64,000 bases of DNA from Streptomyces xanthophaeus (GCF_030440515.1 NZ_CP076543.1:6797001-6861000); one strand, 5' to 3'. Shown: positions 35,539 to 45,057, counted from the stretch's first letter. The notes: generated from the letters alone by a model not told the origin. Numbers and translations are program-made.

Positions 35539-36341
35539 GCGCCGCGACCACCACCGATACGGCGCCGCCACCCCGGACGCCCCCGGCGGGCCTGCGGGCC
35601 ACCGCCCGCATCCACGCCGTCGCCGACGGGCGGGGCGGCACCGCCCTGCCGCTGCTCGCCGGGGAGGGACCGCTCGCGCTGCGCCGCACCCGCTCGCCGT
35701 CGGCCGCCGAGGCCGGGGTCATGCTGGTCGGCGCGATGAGCGCCCCGCTCGGCGGGGACCACCTCACCGTCGAGGCCACCGCCGGCCCCGGGGCCCAGCT
35801 CGCCCTCGCCTCGGCGGCGGCCACCCTGGCCCTGCCCGGCCGGTCCGGCGAGCCCGCGCGCTACGACGTACACCTCACCCTGGGGGACGGGGCGTCGGTA
35901 CGGTGGCTGCCCGAGCCGCTGGTCTCGGTGCGCGGCAGCGACCTGAGGGTGCGTACCCGGGTCCGACTGGCCCCCACGGCACGGCTGGTGCTGCGCGAGG
36001 AGCAGGTGCTGGGACGCACCGGGGAGGTTCCGGGCCTGCTGAGCAGCCGCCTCACCGTCGACCGCGGGGGCCGTCCGCTGCTGGACCAGGAGCTCGCCTG
36101 CGGCCCCGGCGCTCCCGGCGGCTGGGACGGCCCGGCGGGCCTGGCCGGGTACCGGGCGCTCGGCCAACTCCTCGTCGTGGAACCCGCATTCGCCGAGGAT
36201 CCGCCCGCCGCGGCGGTCCTGGGGGAGTTCGCCGCGGTGACGCCGCTGGCCGGCCCGGCCGTCCTGGTGACGGTCCTGGCCGCGGACGCCCTGCTGGTGC
36301 GCGAGCTGCTCGACGAGGCCTGCCGTACGTACGGGTGGTGA
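35535..36341 (+). CDS. ureD: Urease accessory protein UreD (UreH)
   Basis: A 268-aa scaffold protein for urease nickel loading. The UreD pattern is visible: [10 protein letters not shown] near the N-terminus, [30 protein letters not shown] in the first third, [16 protein letters not shown] in the middle. The GTG overlaps the ureG stop (GTGA), completing a six-gene operon without ureE. The very variable sequence is normal for this family. Confidence 0.9.
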
Positions 36342-36523
36342 AAGCGGGACGCAACAGGCACCGCTCAGCGGTACACGCCTTTCCGGTTATCGGGTTGGCA
36401 AAGAAGTCGATCCGGCCCTGTCGCCGGGTCCCGGTCAGACGACAGGATCCCCCTGCACGCCGACGACCGAACCCGACCAACCCGGCCGCCCACGGCGGCA
36501 CCTGACGCAGGGGGAACAACCAC

Positions 36524-38197
36524 GTGATACGCAACGCGGCGCTGGGGAGCGCCGCCACACTGATCACCGGCACACTCGCGGCGAGCCTGCTGCTGGCCCC
36601 GCCGGCCGCGGCGGCCTCGGCCGGCAGCGACGGCAGGCTGCCGGAGGCACTGGGCGTTCAGATCGCCGCCGCCCGCGCCGCCCGCACCGGGATCGACTGG
36701 AAGGACTGCCCGGCGGACTGGGGCTTCGAGAAGCCCATCCAGTGCGGCTGGGTGAAGGTCCCGCTCGACTACGCGAAGCCGTACGGCAAGACCATCGACA
36801 TCGCCGTCGACCGGATCGGCAGCACGGGGACCAAGGAGGAGCGCCAGGGCGCGCTCGTCTACAACCCCGGCGGCCCCGGTGGCTCCGGCATGCGCTTCCC
36901 GCGCCGCGTCACCACCAAGAGCCCGCTGTGGGTCAACACCTCCAAGGCCTACGACTTCGTGGGCTTCGACCCCCGCGGCGTCGGCCACTCGGCGCCGATC
37001 TCCTGCATAGACCCGCAGGAGTTCGTCAAGGCCCCGAAGGCGGACCCGGTCCCGGACTCCGAGGCCGACAAGCGCGCCCAGCGCAAGCTCGCCGCCGAGT
37101 ACGCGGACGGCTGCAAGGAGCGCAGCGGCGAGATGCTGCCGCACATGACCACGCCGAACACCGCGCGCGACCTCGACGTGATCCGGGCCGGCCTCGGCGA
37201 GAAGAAGCTGAACTACCTCGGCGTCTCCTACGGCACCTACCTGGGCGGGGTCTACGCGACCCTCTTCCCGACCCACGTGCGCCGCATGATCGTCGACAGC
37301 GTGGTGGACCCGTCGCAGGACAACATCTGGTACGAGGCCAACCTCGGCCAGGACGTCGCCTTCCAGATGCGCTGGAACGACTGGCAGGACTGGGTCGCCA
37401 AGAACGACGCCGTCTTCCACCTCGGCGACACCCGCGCCAAGGTCGAGGCCCGCTACCAGAAGCTGCGCGCCAAGGCCAAGGCCAACCCGCTCGGCGGGAT
37501 CGTCGGCCCGGCCGAGCTCATCGGCTTCTTCCAGGGCGCCCCGTACTACGACTCCTCCTGGGTTCCCGTCGCCCAGACCTGGGCCGCGTACGAGGCCGGT
37601 GACCAGCAGGCACTCGTCGACGCCATCGCCCCGGACATGACGGACACCAAGGGCAACGCGGCGTCGGAGAACGGCAACGCCGTCTACACCGCCGTCGAGT
37701 GCGCCGACGCGAAGTGGCCCACCAGCTGGTCCAAGTGGGACCGGGACAACACCAAGCTGCACCAGAAGTACCCGTTCCTGACCTGGTCCAACGCGTGGAT
37801 GAACCTCCCCTGCGCGACCTGGAAGGCCAAGCAGAGCACCCCGATCGCGGTCGGCGCCAAGCACGGGCTGCCGCCCGTACTGATCGTCCAGTCCGAGCGC
37901 GACGCCGCCACCCCGTACAAGGGCGCGGTCGAGCTGCACCGCCGCCTCGCCGGCTCGCGGCTGATCACCGAGAAGGGCGCGGGCTCGCACGGCGTCACCA
38001 GCCTGGTGAACCCCTGCATCAACACCCGGGTGGACAGCTACCTGCTCACCGGCAAGGTCGACGCCAAGGACGTGACGTGCACCCCGCACGCCACCCCCGT
38101 GGCCCCGGCCCCGGCCGCGGCGAAGTCCCTGTCCTCCGACGCCCCGGCCGAGTCCTCGGTCCTCCCGGCGCCGGAGGAGCTCCCCGCCGTCCGTTAA
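36524..38197 (+). CDS. Secreted tripeptidyl-aminopeptidase-like hydrolase
   Basis: A 557-aa exported alpha/beta hydrolase of the S33/TAP (SlpD/SlpE-like) type. A Sec signal peptide (positive MIRN, hydrophobic LITGTLAASLLLAPPAAAA) ends near residue 31. The oxyanion motif YNPGGPGGSG, nucleophile elbow GVSYGTYLGG and C-terminal TAP-like domain with PVLIVQSERDAATPYKGA and the His in GAGSHGV are visible. It probably trims peptides outside the cell. The start is a GTG after a GGGGGAA purine run. Confidence 0.92.
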   Translation: MIRNAALGSAATLITGTLAASLLLAPPAAAASAGSDGRLPEALGVQIAAARAARTGIDWKDCPADWGFEKPIQCGWVKVPLDYAKPYGKTIDIAVDRIGSTGTKEERQGALVYNPGGPGGSGMRFPRRVTTKSPLWVNTSKAYDFVGFDPRGVGHSAPISCIDPQEFVKAPKADPVPDSEADKRAQRKLAAEYADGCKERSGEMLPHMTTPNTARDLDVIRAGLGEKKLNYLGVSYGTYLGGVYATLFPTHVRRMIVDSVVDPSQDNIWYEANLGQDVAFQMRWNDWQDWVAKNDAVFHLGDTRAKVEARYQKLRAKAKANPLGGIVGPAELIGFFQGAPYYDSSWVPVAQTWAAYEAGDQQALVDAIAPDMTDTKGNAASENGNAVYTAVECADAKWPTSWSKWDRDNTKLHQKYPFLTWSNAWMNLPCATWKAKQSTPIAVGAKHGLPPVLIVQSERDAATPYKGAVELHRRLAGSRLITEKGAGSHGVTSLVNPCINTRVDSYLLTGKVDAKDVTCTPHATPVAPAPAAAKSLSSDAPAESSVLPAPEELPAVR

Positions 38198-38234
38198 GGA
38201 CGGGCGGGACCGGCCAGGACGAGCGGGAGAAGGC

Positions 38235-38945
38235 TCAGCGCGCGGTGCGCCGGGCCTTCTTCCGCTGTTCCTCCTCCTCGGCCTTGACCTCGGCCGCGTA
38301 CCGGTCGACGTACTCCTGGCCGGACAGTCCGAGGATCGCGTACATGATCTCGTCGGTGACCGCCCGCAGGACCGCCCGCTCGCCCTCCATCCCGGCGTAC
38401 CGGGAGAACTCCAGCGGCTCACCGAAACGGATCGTCACCCGCCGGATCTTCGGGATCTTCTTCCCGGGCGGCTGGATCTCGAAGGTGCCGACCATCGCGC
38501 AGGGCACCACGGGCACCCCGGCGCCCAGGGCCATCGCCGCCACCCCCACCTTGCCCTTGTAGAGCCGGCCGTCGTGCGAGCGCGTCCCCTCCGGGTAGAT
38601 GCCCAGCAGCTCGTCCTTGGCCAGCACCGCCAGCCCCTCGCGCAGGGCGGCCTGCCCGGCGTCCTTGCCCGACCGGTCCACGGGGATCTGGCCGGCGCTG
38701 CGGAAGAAGGCGGCGGTGAGCCGGCCCTTGACCCCGGGACCGGTGAAGTACTCGGCCTTCGCCAGGAAGGTGATCCGCCGCTTGAGGATGGCGGGCATCA
38801 GGAAGTGGTCGGAGAAGGACAGGTGATTGCCCGCGACGATCGCCGCACCCTCGGCCGGGATGTTCTCCAGACCCTCGATCCGGGGTCTGAACAGCAGCCG
38901 CAGCAGGGGGCCGAGCAACACGTGCTTGAGCAAGTGGTAGAACAC
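38235..38945 (-). CDS. 1-acyl-sn-glycerol-3-phosphate acyltransferase (PlsC family)
   Basis: A 236-aa membrane-associated acyltransferase of phospholipid synthesis. The catalytic motif H-x4-D is HLSFSD (in AGNHLSFSDHFLMPA), and the acceptor-binding motif PEGTRS follows, with PVVPCAMVG further on. An N-terminal hydrophobic helix (LLKHVLLGPLLRLLF) is present. The start is a GTG at 38945. It is convergent with the secreted peptidase gene, with 37 bp between stops. Confidence 0.92.
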   Translation of the reverse strand: MFYHLLKHVLLGPLLRLLFRPRIEGLENIPAEGAAIVAGNHLSFSDHFLMPAILKRRITFLAKAEYFTGPGVKGRLTAAFFRSAGQIPVDRSGKDAGQAALREGLAVLAKDELLGIYPEGTRSHDGRLYKGKVGVAAMALGAGVPVVPCAMVGTFEIQPPGKKIPKIRRVTIRFGEPLEFSRYAGMEGERAVLRAVTDEIMYAILGLSGQEYVDRYAAEVKAEEEEQRKKARRTAR

Positions 38946-39029
38946 CAGGCCGCTCCTGTCGATATCCCGTTGTCACAGCCATTTTACGGACGGTGAGCCA
39001 CGGGATGCAGGGGGCGGAGGGGACCTTAC

Positions 39030-39188
39030 TCAGACATTGCGTGTGGCGGCCATCCCGGCGGTCAGCAGCCCCAGCACCACCCAGCCGAACCACAGCCAGC
39101 CGTTGCTGCCCAGGGCCACGGAATACGTGGCGACGGCCACCAGAGCGGCGAAGGTCATGACAGCCATCGCCTTAACGGATCCGGTCAT
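39030..39188 (-). CDS. Small conserved membrane protein, 52 aa
   Basis: The minus strand from 39188 encodes MTGSVKAMAVMTFAALVAVA followed by TYSVALGSNGWLWFGWVVLG and a final LLTAGMAATRNV: two transmembrane helices with a short loop. It lies 32 nt downstream of ctaG on the same strand, so it is probably co-transcribed. Similar small proteins occur after the oxidase-assembly gene in other Streptomyces by my recollection. A role beside cytochrome oxidase assembly is inferred from context only. Confidence 0.75.
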   Translation of the reverse strand: MTGSVKAMAVMTFAALVAVATYSVALGSNGWLWFGWVVLGLLTAGMAATRNV

Positions 39189-39220
39189 GCCCCATGGTCG
39201 CGCGCGAAGGCGGTGTCGCG

Positions 39221-40183
39221 CTACTGGCCACGCGCTTGGAGCGAGGCGAGATACGCGTTGTACGCCGCCAGCTCCTTGTCACCACTGCGGTCCTCGGCCC
39301 GGTCGGAGCGCCGCGCGGCCCGCTGCTCGGAGTGGTACCACTGGTAGACGAGGGCGATCAGGACCAGCACCGAGGGGATCTCGCTGAACGCCCAGGCGAT
39401 GCCGCCGCCCCACTGCTGGTCGAGCAGGGGGTCGATGCCGAGGGATGCCGGCGGGTTCGCGTACGTCTTGATCATCGGCTGGCTCGCCATCATCAGGGCG
39501 ATGCCGAAGAAGGCGTGGAAGGGCATGCCCGCGAACAGTTCCAGCATCCGCATGACATAGCCCGGCCGGTGCGGACCCGGGTCGATGCCCATGATCGGCC
39601 AGAAGAAGATGAGGCCGACCGCGAGGAAGTGGACCATCATCGCGATGTGCCCGGTCCGGCTCTCCATCAGGAAGTCGAAGAGCGGGGTGAAGTACAGGGC
39701 GTACAGGCTCGCGATGAACATCGGGATCGTGAAGGCCGGGTGGGTGACCACCTTCATGTACCGGCTGTGCAGCAGCTTCAGCAGCAGCTCGCGCGGCCCC
39801 TTGCGACCGCGGGCGGCGGGCGGCAGCGCACGCAGCGCCAGCGTCACCGGGGCGCCCAGCAGCACCAGGATCGGGGTGACCATGCTGATCACCATGTGCT
39901 GGACCATGTGCACGCTGAACATGACCATGCCGTAGTCGTTCAGCTTCGTGCACATCACGAGGATCACGGTCAGCACGCCCACGGTGAAGGCGATGGTCCG
40001 GCCCAGCGGCCAGGAGTCCCCGCGCCGGCGCAGCCGCAGCACGCCCCACCCGTACAGGGCGAGCCCGACCAGCGAGCCGATCAGGAAGAAGGCGTCGAAG
40101 GAGAACTCCAGTCCGCGCCCGAGAGTGAACGGAGGCAGGTCCATGTCCATGTGCATGTCCATGCCGTGCCCGCTGTGATCCAT
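39221..40183 (-). CDS. ctaG: Cytochrome c oxidase assembly protein CtaG (caa3_CtaG family)
   Basis: A 320-aa membrane protein with about seven to eight hydrophobic helices. It belongs to the caa3_CtaG family implicated in copper delivery to cytochrome oxidase. The N-terminus is a Met/His run (MDHSGHGMDMHMDMDLPPF) suited to copper binding. Conserved membrane His/Met pairs (FSVHMVQHMVISM, MMVHFLAVGL) follow. The ATG at 40183 has AAGGGAG upstream. The last 40 residues are charged and cytoplasmic. The following gene encodes a two-helix protein. Confidence 0.9.
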   Translation of the reverse strand: MDHSGHGMDMHMDMDLPPFTLGRGLEFSFDAFFLIGSLVGLALYGWGVLRLRRRGDSWPLGRTIAFTVGVLTVILVMCTKLNDYGMVMFSVHMVQHMVISMVTPILVLLGAPVTLALRALPPAARGRKGPRELLLKLLHSRYMKVVTHPAFTIPMFIASLYALYFTPLFDFLMESRTGHIAMMVHFLAVGLIFFWPIMGIDPGPHRPGYVMRMLELFAGMPFHAFFGIALMMASQPMIKTYANPPASLGIDPLLDQQWGGGIAWAFSEIPSVLVLIALVYQWYHSEQRAARRSDRAEDRSGDKELAAYNAYLASLQARGQ

Positions 40184-40288
40184 CTGTTCACTCCCTTGAC
40201 CGTGATGCCCCACCACAGTAGTGCCGCCCCCGAGCACTCGTGCGCGCGGGGGCGGCCTGTCACAAAAGGGGCGTCACGGAAGGGGACG

Positions 40289-41314
40289 TCACAGAACGGT
40301 CTGCGCCTCGTCGTAGCGCTCGGACGGCACCGTCTTGAGGGTCGAGGTCGCCTCGGAGAGCGGCACCATCACGATGTCCGTCCCGCGCAGCGCGGTCAGC
40401 ATGCCGAACTCGCCGCGGTGCGCGGCCTCCACGGCGTGCCAGCCGAAGCGGGTCGCCAGGACCCGGTCGTACGCGGTGGGCGTGCCGCCACGCTGGACGT
40501 GACCCAGGATCACCGGCCGGGCCTCCTTGCCCAGGCGGTTCTCCAGCTCCACGGCGAGCCGGTTGCCGATGCCGGCGAACCGCTCGTGGCCGTAGATGTC
40601 CTTGCCGCGCTCCTCGAAGTCCATCGAGCCGGGCTTGGGCTTGGCGCCCTCGGCCACCACGACGATCGCGAACCGCTTGCCCGCGGAGAACCGCTCGCCG
40701 ACGATCTCCGTCAGCTCGTCGATGTCGAAGGGGCGCTCCGGCACCACGATCGCGTGCGCGCCGGCCGCCATGCCCGAGTGCAGGGCGATCCAGCCCGTGT
40801 GGCGGCCCATGACCTCCACGACCATCACGCGCTGGTGGGACTCGGCGGTGGTCTTCAGCCGGTCCAGCGCCTCCGTGGCCACGCCGACGGCGGTGTCGAA
40901 GCCGAAGGTGACGTCCGTGGAGGCGATGTCGTTGTCGATGGTCTTCGGGACACCGACGATGGGCAGACCGGCCTGCGAGAGCAGGTTCGCGGCCTTCAGC
41001 GTGCCCTCGCCGCCGATCGGGATGATCGCGTCGAGGCCGAGGTCGGCGACATGGCCGCGGGCGCGCTCCACGCCGTCGCGCAGGTGCGCGGGCTGGACCC
41101 GGGAGGAGCCGAGGATGGTGCCGCCGCGGGCGAGGATGCCGCCGACGGCGTCGAGGTCGAGCTTGCGGTAGTCCGCCTCCAGCAGGCCCTTCCAGCCGTC
41201 GAGGAAGCCGATCACCTCGTCGCCGTGGTCGACCACGGCACGGTGCACGACGGAGCGGATGACGGCGTTGAGACCGGGGCAGTCGCCACCGGAAGTGAGC
41301 ACACCTATGCGCAT
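40289..41314 (-). CDS. pfkA: 6-phosphofructokinase
   Basis: A 341-aa glycolytic enzyme, phosphorylating fructose 6-phosphate. MRIGVLTSGGDCPGLNAVIR is the canonical start; the ATG at 41314 was chosen over one seven codons upstream. Substrate-binding motifs KTIDNDI, FGFDTAVGVA and VMGRHTGWIA are present. IPIGGEGTLKAA has Gly where pyrophosphate-dependent enzymes have Asp, supporting ATP as phosphoryl donor. It may belong to the actinobacterial PfkA group that lacks typical allosteric control. It is a monocistronic gene. Confidence 0.95.
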   Translation of the reverse strand: MRIGVLTSGGDCPGLNAVIRSVVHRAVVDHGDEVIGFLDGWKGLLEADYRKLDLDAVGGILARGGTILGSSRVQPAHLRDGVERARGHVADLGLDAIIPIGGEGTLKAANLLSQAGLPIVGVPKTIDNDIASTDVTFGFDTAVGVATEALDRLKTTAESHQRVMVVEVMGRHTGWIALHSGMAAGAHAIVVPERPFDIDELTEIVGERFSAGKRFAIVVVAEGAKPKPGSMDFEERGKDIYGHERFAGIGNRLAVELENRLGKEARPVILGHVQRGGTPTAYDRVLATRFGWHAVEAAHRGEFGMLTALRGTDIVMVPLSEATSTLKTVPSERYDEAQTVL

Positions 41315-41452
41315 GGCAGGAACGGACCTTTGCAACGTGGGCCGACGACCGGACCACGTCGTCCGGTTGGAACTACGGCCACCCTACAAGCGGTGGAGAG
41401 GTGGACTGAACCATCCTCCACATGCTGGTCGTACTCGTCGTACGAAACGATG

Positions 41453-41486
41453 TCGGCCCGGTTCCCCCTAGGGAAAACCGGGCCGA
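41453..41486. terminator. Hairpin terminator after murT-gatD
   Basis: TCGGCCCGGTT (41453-41463) pairs perfectly with AACCGGGCCGA (41476-41486) around a 12-nt loop that can itself pair CCC/GGG. It lies just past the gatD stop at 41530 on the minus strand and upstream of the pfkA start. Confidence 0.75.
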
Positions 41487-41529
41487 ACACATGATGCGGG
41501 GGCCGCCCCGATGAGCGGTCCGCGAGGCG

Positions 41530-42258
41530 CTACGCGGGCTGCGTCGCGGCGGCGATGCGCTCCGCGCGCAGCGCCTCGTACCACCGGTCGTCTATGGCCG
41601 GCAGCGCGTTCACGTCGAGGGCCAGCTTCAGCAGCAGGTCCGCGATCTGCGGGTTGCGGGCCATCACGGGACCGTGCATGTACGTGCCGAACACCGTGTC
41701 GTTGTACGCGCCTTCGGTGCCGTCACCGGTGCCGTTGCCACGGCCCATGGTCACCCGGGCGAACGCCTTGGCCGTCGGGCCGAGGTGGGTCACGCCCTGG
41801 TGGTTCTCGAAGCCCGTCAGCTGCGGCAGACCCAGCCGCGGGTCGATGTCCGCGAGGACGTCGCCGACGCACCGCTCGCCCTCACCGCGCAGGGTGACGA
41901 CGTCCAGCAGGCCGAGGCCCTCCTGACGCTGCCCCTGGTCGTTGACGAATTCCTTGCCGAGGATCTGGTACCCGGCGCAGACGGAGAAGACGATCGCCCC
42001 GTTCGAGACGGCCCGCTCCAGGCCGCCGTCGCGCAGCAGGCGCTCCGCGGCCAGACGCTGCGGCCGGTCCTCGCCACCGCCGATCAGGTAGATGTCGCCC
42101 GAGGTGGGGATCGGCTGGTCGCTGCGCACGTCCACGCGCTGCACGTCCAGGCCGCGCTGGCGCGCCCGGCGCTCCACCACGAGGGCGTTGCCCTGGTCTC
42201 CGTACGTGCTCAGCAGGTCGGGGTAGACCCACACCAGACGCAGGCTGTTGTCGCTCAT
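41530..42258 (-). CDS. gatD: Lipid II isoglutaminyl synthase, glutaminase subunit GatD
   Basis: A 242-aa class-I-like glutamine amidotransferase related to cobyric acid synthase. Catalytic Cys94 is in FSVCAGYQILG and the His is in FGTYMHGPVMARNP. It supplies ammonia to MurT to amidate the D-Glu of lipid II. The ATG at 42258 (MSDNSLRLVWVYPDLLSTYG) was chosen over a longer frame. It follows murT by 20 nt in the same operon, the arrangement seen in many Gram-positive bacteria. Confidence 0.93.
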   Translation of the reverse strand: MSDNSLRLVWVYPDLLSTYGDQGNALVVERRARQRGLDVQRVDVRSDQPIPTSGDIYLIGGGEDRPQRLAAERLLRDGGLERAVSNGAIVFSVCAGYQILGKEFVNDQGQRQEGLGLLDVVTLRGEGERCVGDVLADIDPRLGLPQLTGFENHQGVTHLGPTAKAFARVTMGRGNGTGDGTEGAYNDTVFGTYMHGPVMARNPQIADLLLKLALDVNALPAIDDRWYEALRAERIAAATQPA

Positions 42259-42278
42259 GCTCTTGTCCTTTATGGGTA

Positions 42279-43517
42279 CTAGTTGCCGACGCGGCGGCGC
42301 ACGTCCTGGAAGGCGGTGTAGTTGGCGATCAGCTCGATCTGTCCGGGCGGCGCGAGCTGCACGGCCTCGTCGAGGGTGTCGCACACCCGGAAGTCCAGGC
42401 CCGCGACCTCCAGGCGGACCGCGAGGTCCAGCTTGCGGTCACCGATCACGAAGATCGGGTGACCGGCCAGCCGCGGGTAGTCCACGTCCCACAGCCAGGA
42501 GGTGTCGGTGCCGTCGGCACCGCGCGCGTTCACCGAGAGGATCACCGGGGTCGGCGGGGGATCGATCAGCGAAAACGTTTCGAGCCAGCCCGCCGGGTTC
42601 TTCGCGAGCAGCAGCCGCAGCTCACGGCCCTGGAAGCTCACCACGTCGTAGCGGCCGGCGACGGCCTGAACCTGGTACATCCGCTCCAGTGCGACCTGCG
42701 GCGGAACGCCGAAGACGGCGGCCACGGCCGCCGAGGTGGCGGCGTTGGCCTTGTTGGCGCGGCCGGGCAGCTGGAGGTGGATCGGCCAGGCCGAGCCGTG
42801 CGGGTCCAGGACGTGGTCGCCGGAGAGCACCCAGGTCGGGGTCGGGCGCCGGAATCCGCACTCGCCGCAGAACCAGTCGTCGCCCGGACGCTGCATGACA
42901 CCGCCGCAGGAGGGGCACGACCAGGCGTCGTCCTTCCACTCCTGGCCGGCCGCGACCCACACCACGTTCTGGGAGGAGGAGGCGGACCACACGATCAGCG
43001 GGTCGTCGCAGTTGGCGACGATGACCGCCTTGGAGCCCTGGAGCCCCTCGCGCCACTTCTCCGCGAGCATGCGGGTCTCGGCGGCGCGGTCCAGCTGGTC
43101 GCGGGAGAGGTTGAGCAGGGCGATCACCTTGGGGGTGACGTCCCGGGCCACTCCGGCCAGGTACTTCTCGTCGACCTCGATGACGCCGTACTTGGCGTCC
43201 GAGCCGCCTGCCAGCGCCGAGGTGATGCCGGCCGGCATGTTGGCGCCGAGGGCGTTGGAGACGACCGGACCGCTGGCCCGCAGGGCCTCCGCGATCAGTC
43301 GGGTCGTCGTGGTCTTGCCGTTCGTCGCGGAGACGAGGACGACATCGAGATGTTGCGCCAGCGCGCCGAGAAGATCGGGGTCGAGCCTGAGTGCGACCTT
43401 GCCACCGATCACCGATCCGCTTCCGCGTCCCGCGGCCCGCGACACCGCCGCCGCGGCCTTGCCCGCCGTCACGGCCAGCTTGGCCCGCGGCGAAAGCGGC
43501 TCCGTGTTGCCTGCCAT
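42279..43517 (-). CDS. murT: Lipid II isoglutaminyl synthase, Mur-ligase-like subunit MurT
   Basis: A 412-aa Mur-ligase-type ATPase that activates the alpha-carboxyl of D-Glu in lipid II for amidation. The ATP loop is SATNGKTTTTRLI. An inserted four-cysteine zinc ribbon (CPSCGG and CGECGF; here CPSCG ... FCGECGF) is a hallmark of MurT. The C-terminal DUF1727 domain follows (SVNARGADGTDTSWLWDVDY). The ATG at 43517 is preceded by AAGGAGG. It forms a heterodimer with GatD. Confidence 0.94.
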   Translation of the reverse strand: MAGNTEPLSPRAKLAVTAGKAAAAVSRAAGRGSGSVIGGKVALRLDPDLLGALAQHLDVVLVSATNGKTTTTRLIAEALRASGPVVSNALGANMPAGITSALAGGSDAKYGVIEVDEKYLAGVARDVTPKVIALLNLSRDQLDRAAETRMLAEKWREGLQGSKAVIVANCDDPLIVWSASSSQNVVWVAAGQEWKDDAWSCPSCGGVMQRPGDDWFCGECGFRRPTPTWVLSGDHVLDPHGSAWPIHLQLPGRANKANAATSAAVAAVFGVPPQVALERMYQVQAVAGRYDVVSFQGRELRLLLAKNPAGWLETFSLIDPPPTPVILSVNARGADGTDTSWLWDVDYPRLAGHPIFVIGDRKLDLAVRLEVAGLDFRVCDTLDEAVQLAPPGQIELIANYTAFQDVRRRVGN

Positions 43518-43640
43518 CGTCCCTTGTCCTCCTTGCGTCGGTCGGCCCCAGCCTATCCAGTACCGGCCGGAGCCTTGACCGCGGCGCCCCCGCCCCGCCG
43601 CGGATCTCCTCATATAGTCGCCCGTCGTAGGCTTGAGGCC

Positions 43641-44234
43641 ATGCGACAGCGCCCCATCCCCGGTACCTCCGGCCTCGTCCGCACCATGAGCCTGCTGGGT
43701 GATCCGGTGCTCCACTCCGCGTGCGCGGACGTCACCGAATTCGGCCCGGAACTCGACCGGCTCATCGAGGACATGTTCGCCACGATGTACGCCGCCGAGG
43801 GCGTCGGGCTCGCGGCGAACCAGATCGGCGTCGGACAGCGGGTGTTCGTCTACGACTGCCCCGACGACGAGGACGTCCGCCACGTCGGGCACATCGTCAA
43901 CCCGCGGCTGGTGACGGCCGACGGGGACGAGTTCCTGGGGCCGGAGGGCTGCCTGTCCCTGCCGGGGCTGGAGGCGGGCACGGTCCGCTTCGACCACGCG
44001 GTGGTGGAGGGCGTCACGTCGGACGGGACGGCCGTCCGGATCTCCGGGACGGGGTTCTTCGCGCGGTGCCTGCAGCACGAGTGCGACCACTTGGACGGGA
44101 CCGTGTACGCGGACCGCGTGACCGGCCTCCGAGCCCGTCGCCTGCGGCGCGCCATCCGCAAGGCCGCCTGGTCCTCGCCCGCCAAGCCCCCTCTTCGGCT
44201 GCGCCGGGCCAAATCCAGCCTCGCCGGCGTTTGA
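43641..44234 (+). CDS. def: Peptide deformylase
   Basis: A 197-aa metallohydrolase that removes the formyl group from nascent proteins. The three motifs are GVGLAANQIG (55-64), EGCLSLPG with metal ligand C104, and QHECDHLDG with H146, E147 and H150. The C-terminus is extended (KPPLRLRRAKSSLAGV). Its final codons and TGA lie inside the intergenic repeat that also ends bioD. It is divergent from murT. Streptomyces often carry several def genes. Confidence 0.94.
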   Translation: MRQRPIPGTSGLVRTMSLLGDPVLHSACADVTEFGPELDRLIEDMFATMYAAEGVGLAANQIGVGQRVFVYDCPDDEDVRHVGHIVNPRLVTADGDEFLGPEGCLSLPGLEAGTVRFDHAVVEGVTSDGTAVRISGTGFFARCLQHECDHLDGTVYADRVTGLRARRLRRAIRKAAWSSPAKPPLRLRRAKSSLAGV

Positions 44235-44330
44235 GGCGCGGGTCCGGGCAGAGCCCGGTGCCCGGCGGAGCCGGGTTCCTGGGGCTCCGCCCCAGACCCC
44301 GCTCCTCAAACGCCGGAGGGGCTGGATTTG
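44211..44330. repeat. Inverted pair of the dispersed intergenic repeat
   Basis: The 27-nt arm at 44211-44237 is the reverse complement of 44304-44330 with two mismatches (core CAAACGCCGG). Between them are GGGGCTCCGCCCC-type hairpins (44281-44293). This is the same element as at 24286-24385. The left arm supplies the last codons and stop of def, and the structure probably terminates def transcription. Confidence 0.85.
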
Positions 44331-44412
44331 CCCGGCCTAGGCCCTGATAACGCCCTCGGTGAGGATGCAATGGCCCGGCGGAGCCGGGAAGCGCCCTCGG
44401 CGAGGGGGGAAC

Positions 44413-45057
44413 CTAGAAGCCCGGGCCGTCTACGCGGTTGCCGGCGGTGGCCAGGCGGCCCCAGAGGAGGTCGGTGAGGCCCGCGACCAGGTCCGCGCGC
44501 TCGCAGGGCCGTTCGCCCAGCCACCAGTCGCCGGCCGCGTGCATCATGCCGACGATGCCGTGGCCCCAGATCCGGGCGAGGCGTTCGCCCCCCGGGCCGA
44601 GGTCCACGCGTTCGCCGATCACCTCGGCCAGCTCCTCGCCGAGCCTGCGCAGCAGCGGGGCCGAGTGCAGGCCGACGTCGAAGCCGCGTTCGGCGCTGTG
44701 GGAGTCCTCGGCCGGGTGCATGAGGAAGCGGTAGACCTGCGGGCGGGCCTCGATGGCGGCAAGATAGGTGTCGAGGGTCGCCTCCACCCGGCGGCGCCGC
44801 TCGGCGGGGGCGTCGAGCGCGGCCCGCAGAGAGTCGAGCAGGGCGTCGGTGTGGCGGACGGCGAGGGCCTGGTAGAGGCCCGCCTTGTCCCCGAAGTGCC
44901 GGTAGAGGATGGGCTTGGTGATGCCGGCCTCCGCCGCGATCGCGTTCATGGAGGCTTTGGGGCCGTCCCTGAGCACGACCCGGTCGGCGGCTTCGAGCAG
45001 CTCCCGCCGGCGGCGTTCGGCCGCTCCCGGTTCGCCGGCCTGCTGAGTGGTCTCCAT
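44413..45057 (-). CDS. TetR-family transcriptional regulator
   Basis: A 214-aa repressor. The N-terminal TetR helix-turn-helix (about residues 15-60, MNAIAAEAGITKPILYRHFGDKAGLYQ) is followed by an all-helical ligand domain. It is divergent from the acyl-CoA dehydrogenase gene with 216 bp between, containing two TTAC(n)GTAA-type palindromes. By context it represses that gene in response to an acyl-CoA or fatty acid. The ligand is inferred. Confidence 0.9.
   Translation of the reverse strand: METTQQAGEPGAAERRRRELLEAADRVVLRDGPKASMNAIAAEAGITKPILYRHFGDKAGLYQALAVRHTDALLDSLRAALDAPAERRRRVEATLDTYLAAIEARPQVYRFLMHPAEDSHSAERGFDVGLHSAPLLRRLGEELAEVIGERVDLGPGGERLARIWGHGIVGMMHAAGDWWLGERPCERADLVAGLTDLLWGRLATAGNRVDGPGF

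Noticed and set aside
40289..41314. Pyrophosphate-dependent phosphofructokinase
   Set aside because: The diagnostic position in IGGEGT is Gly, not the Asp typical of PPi enzymes.
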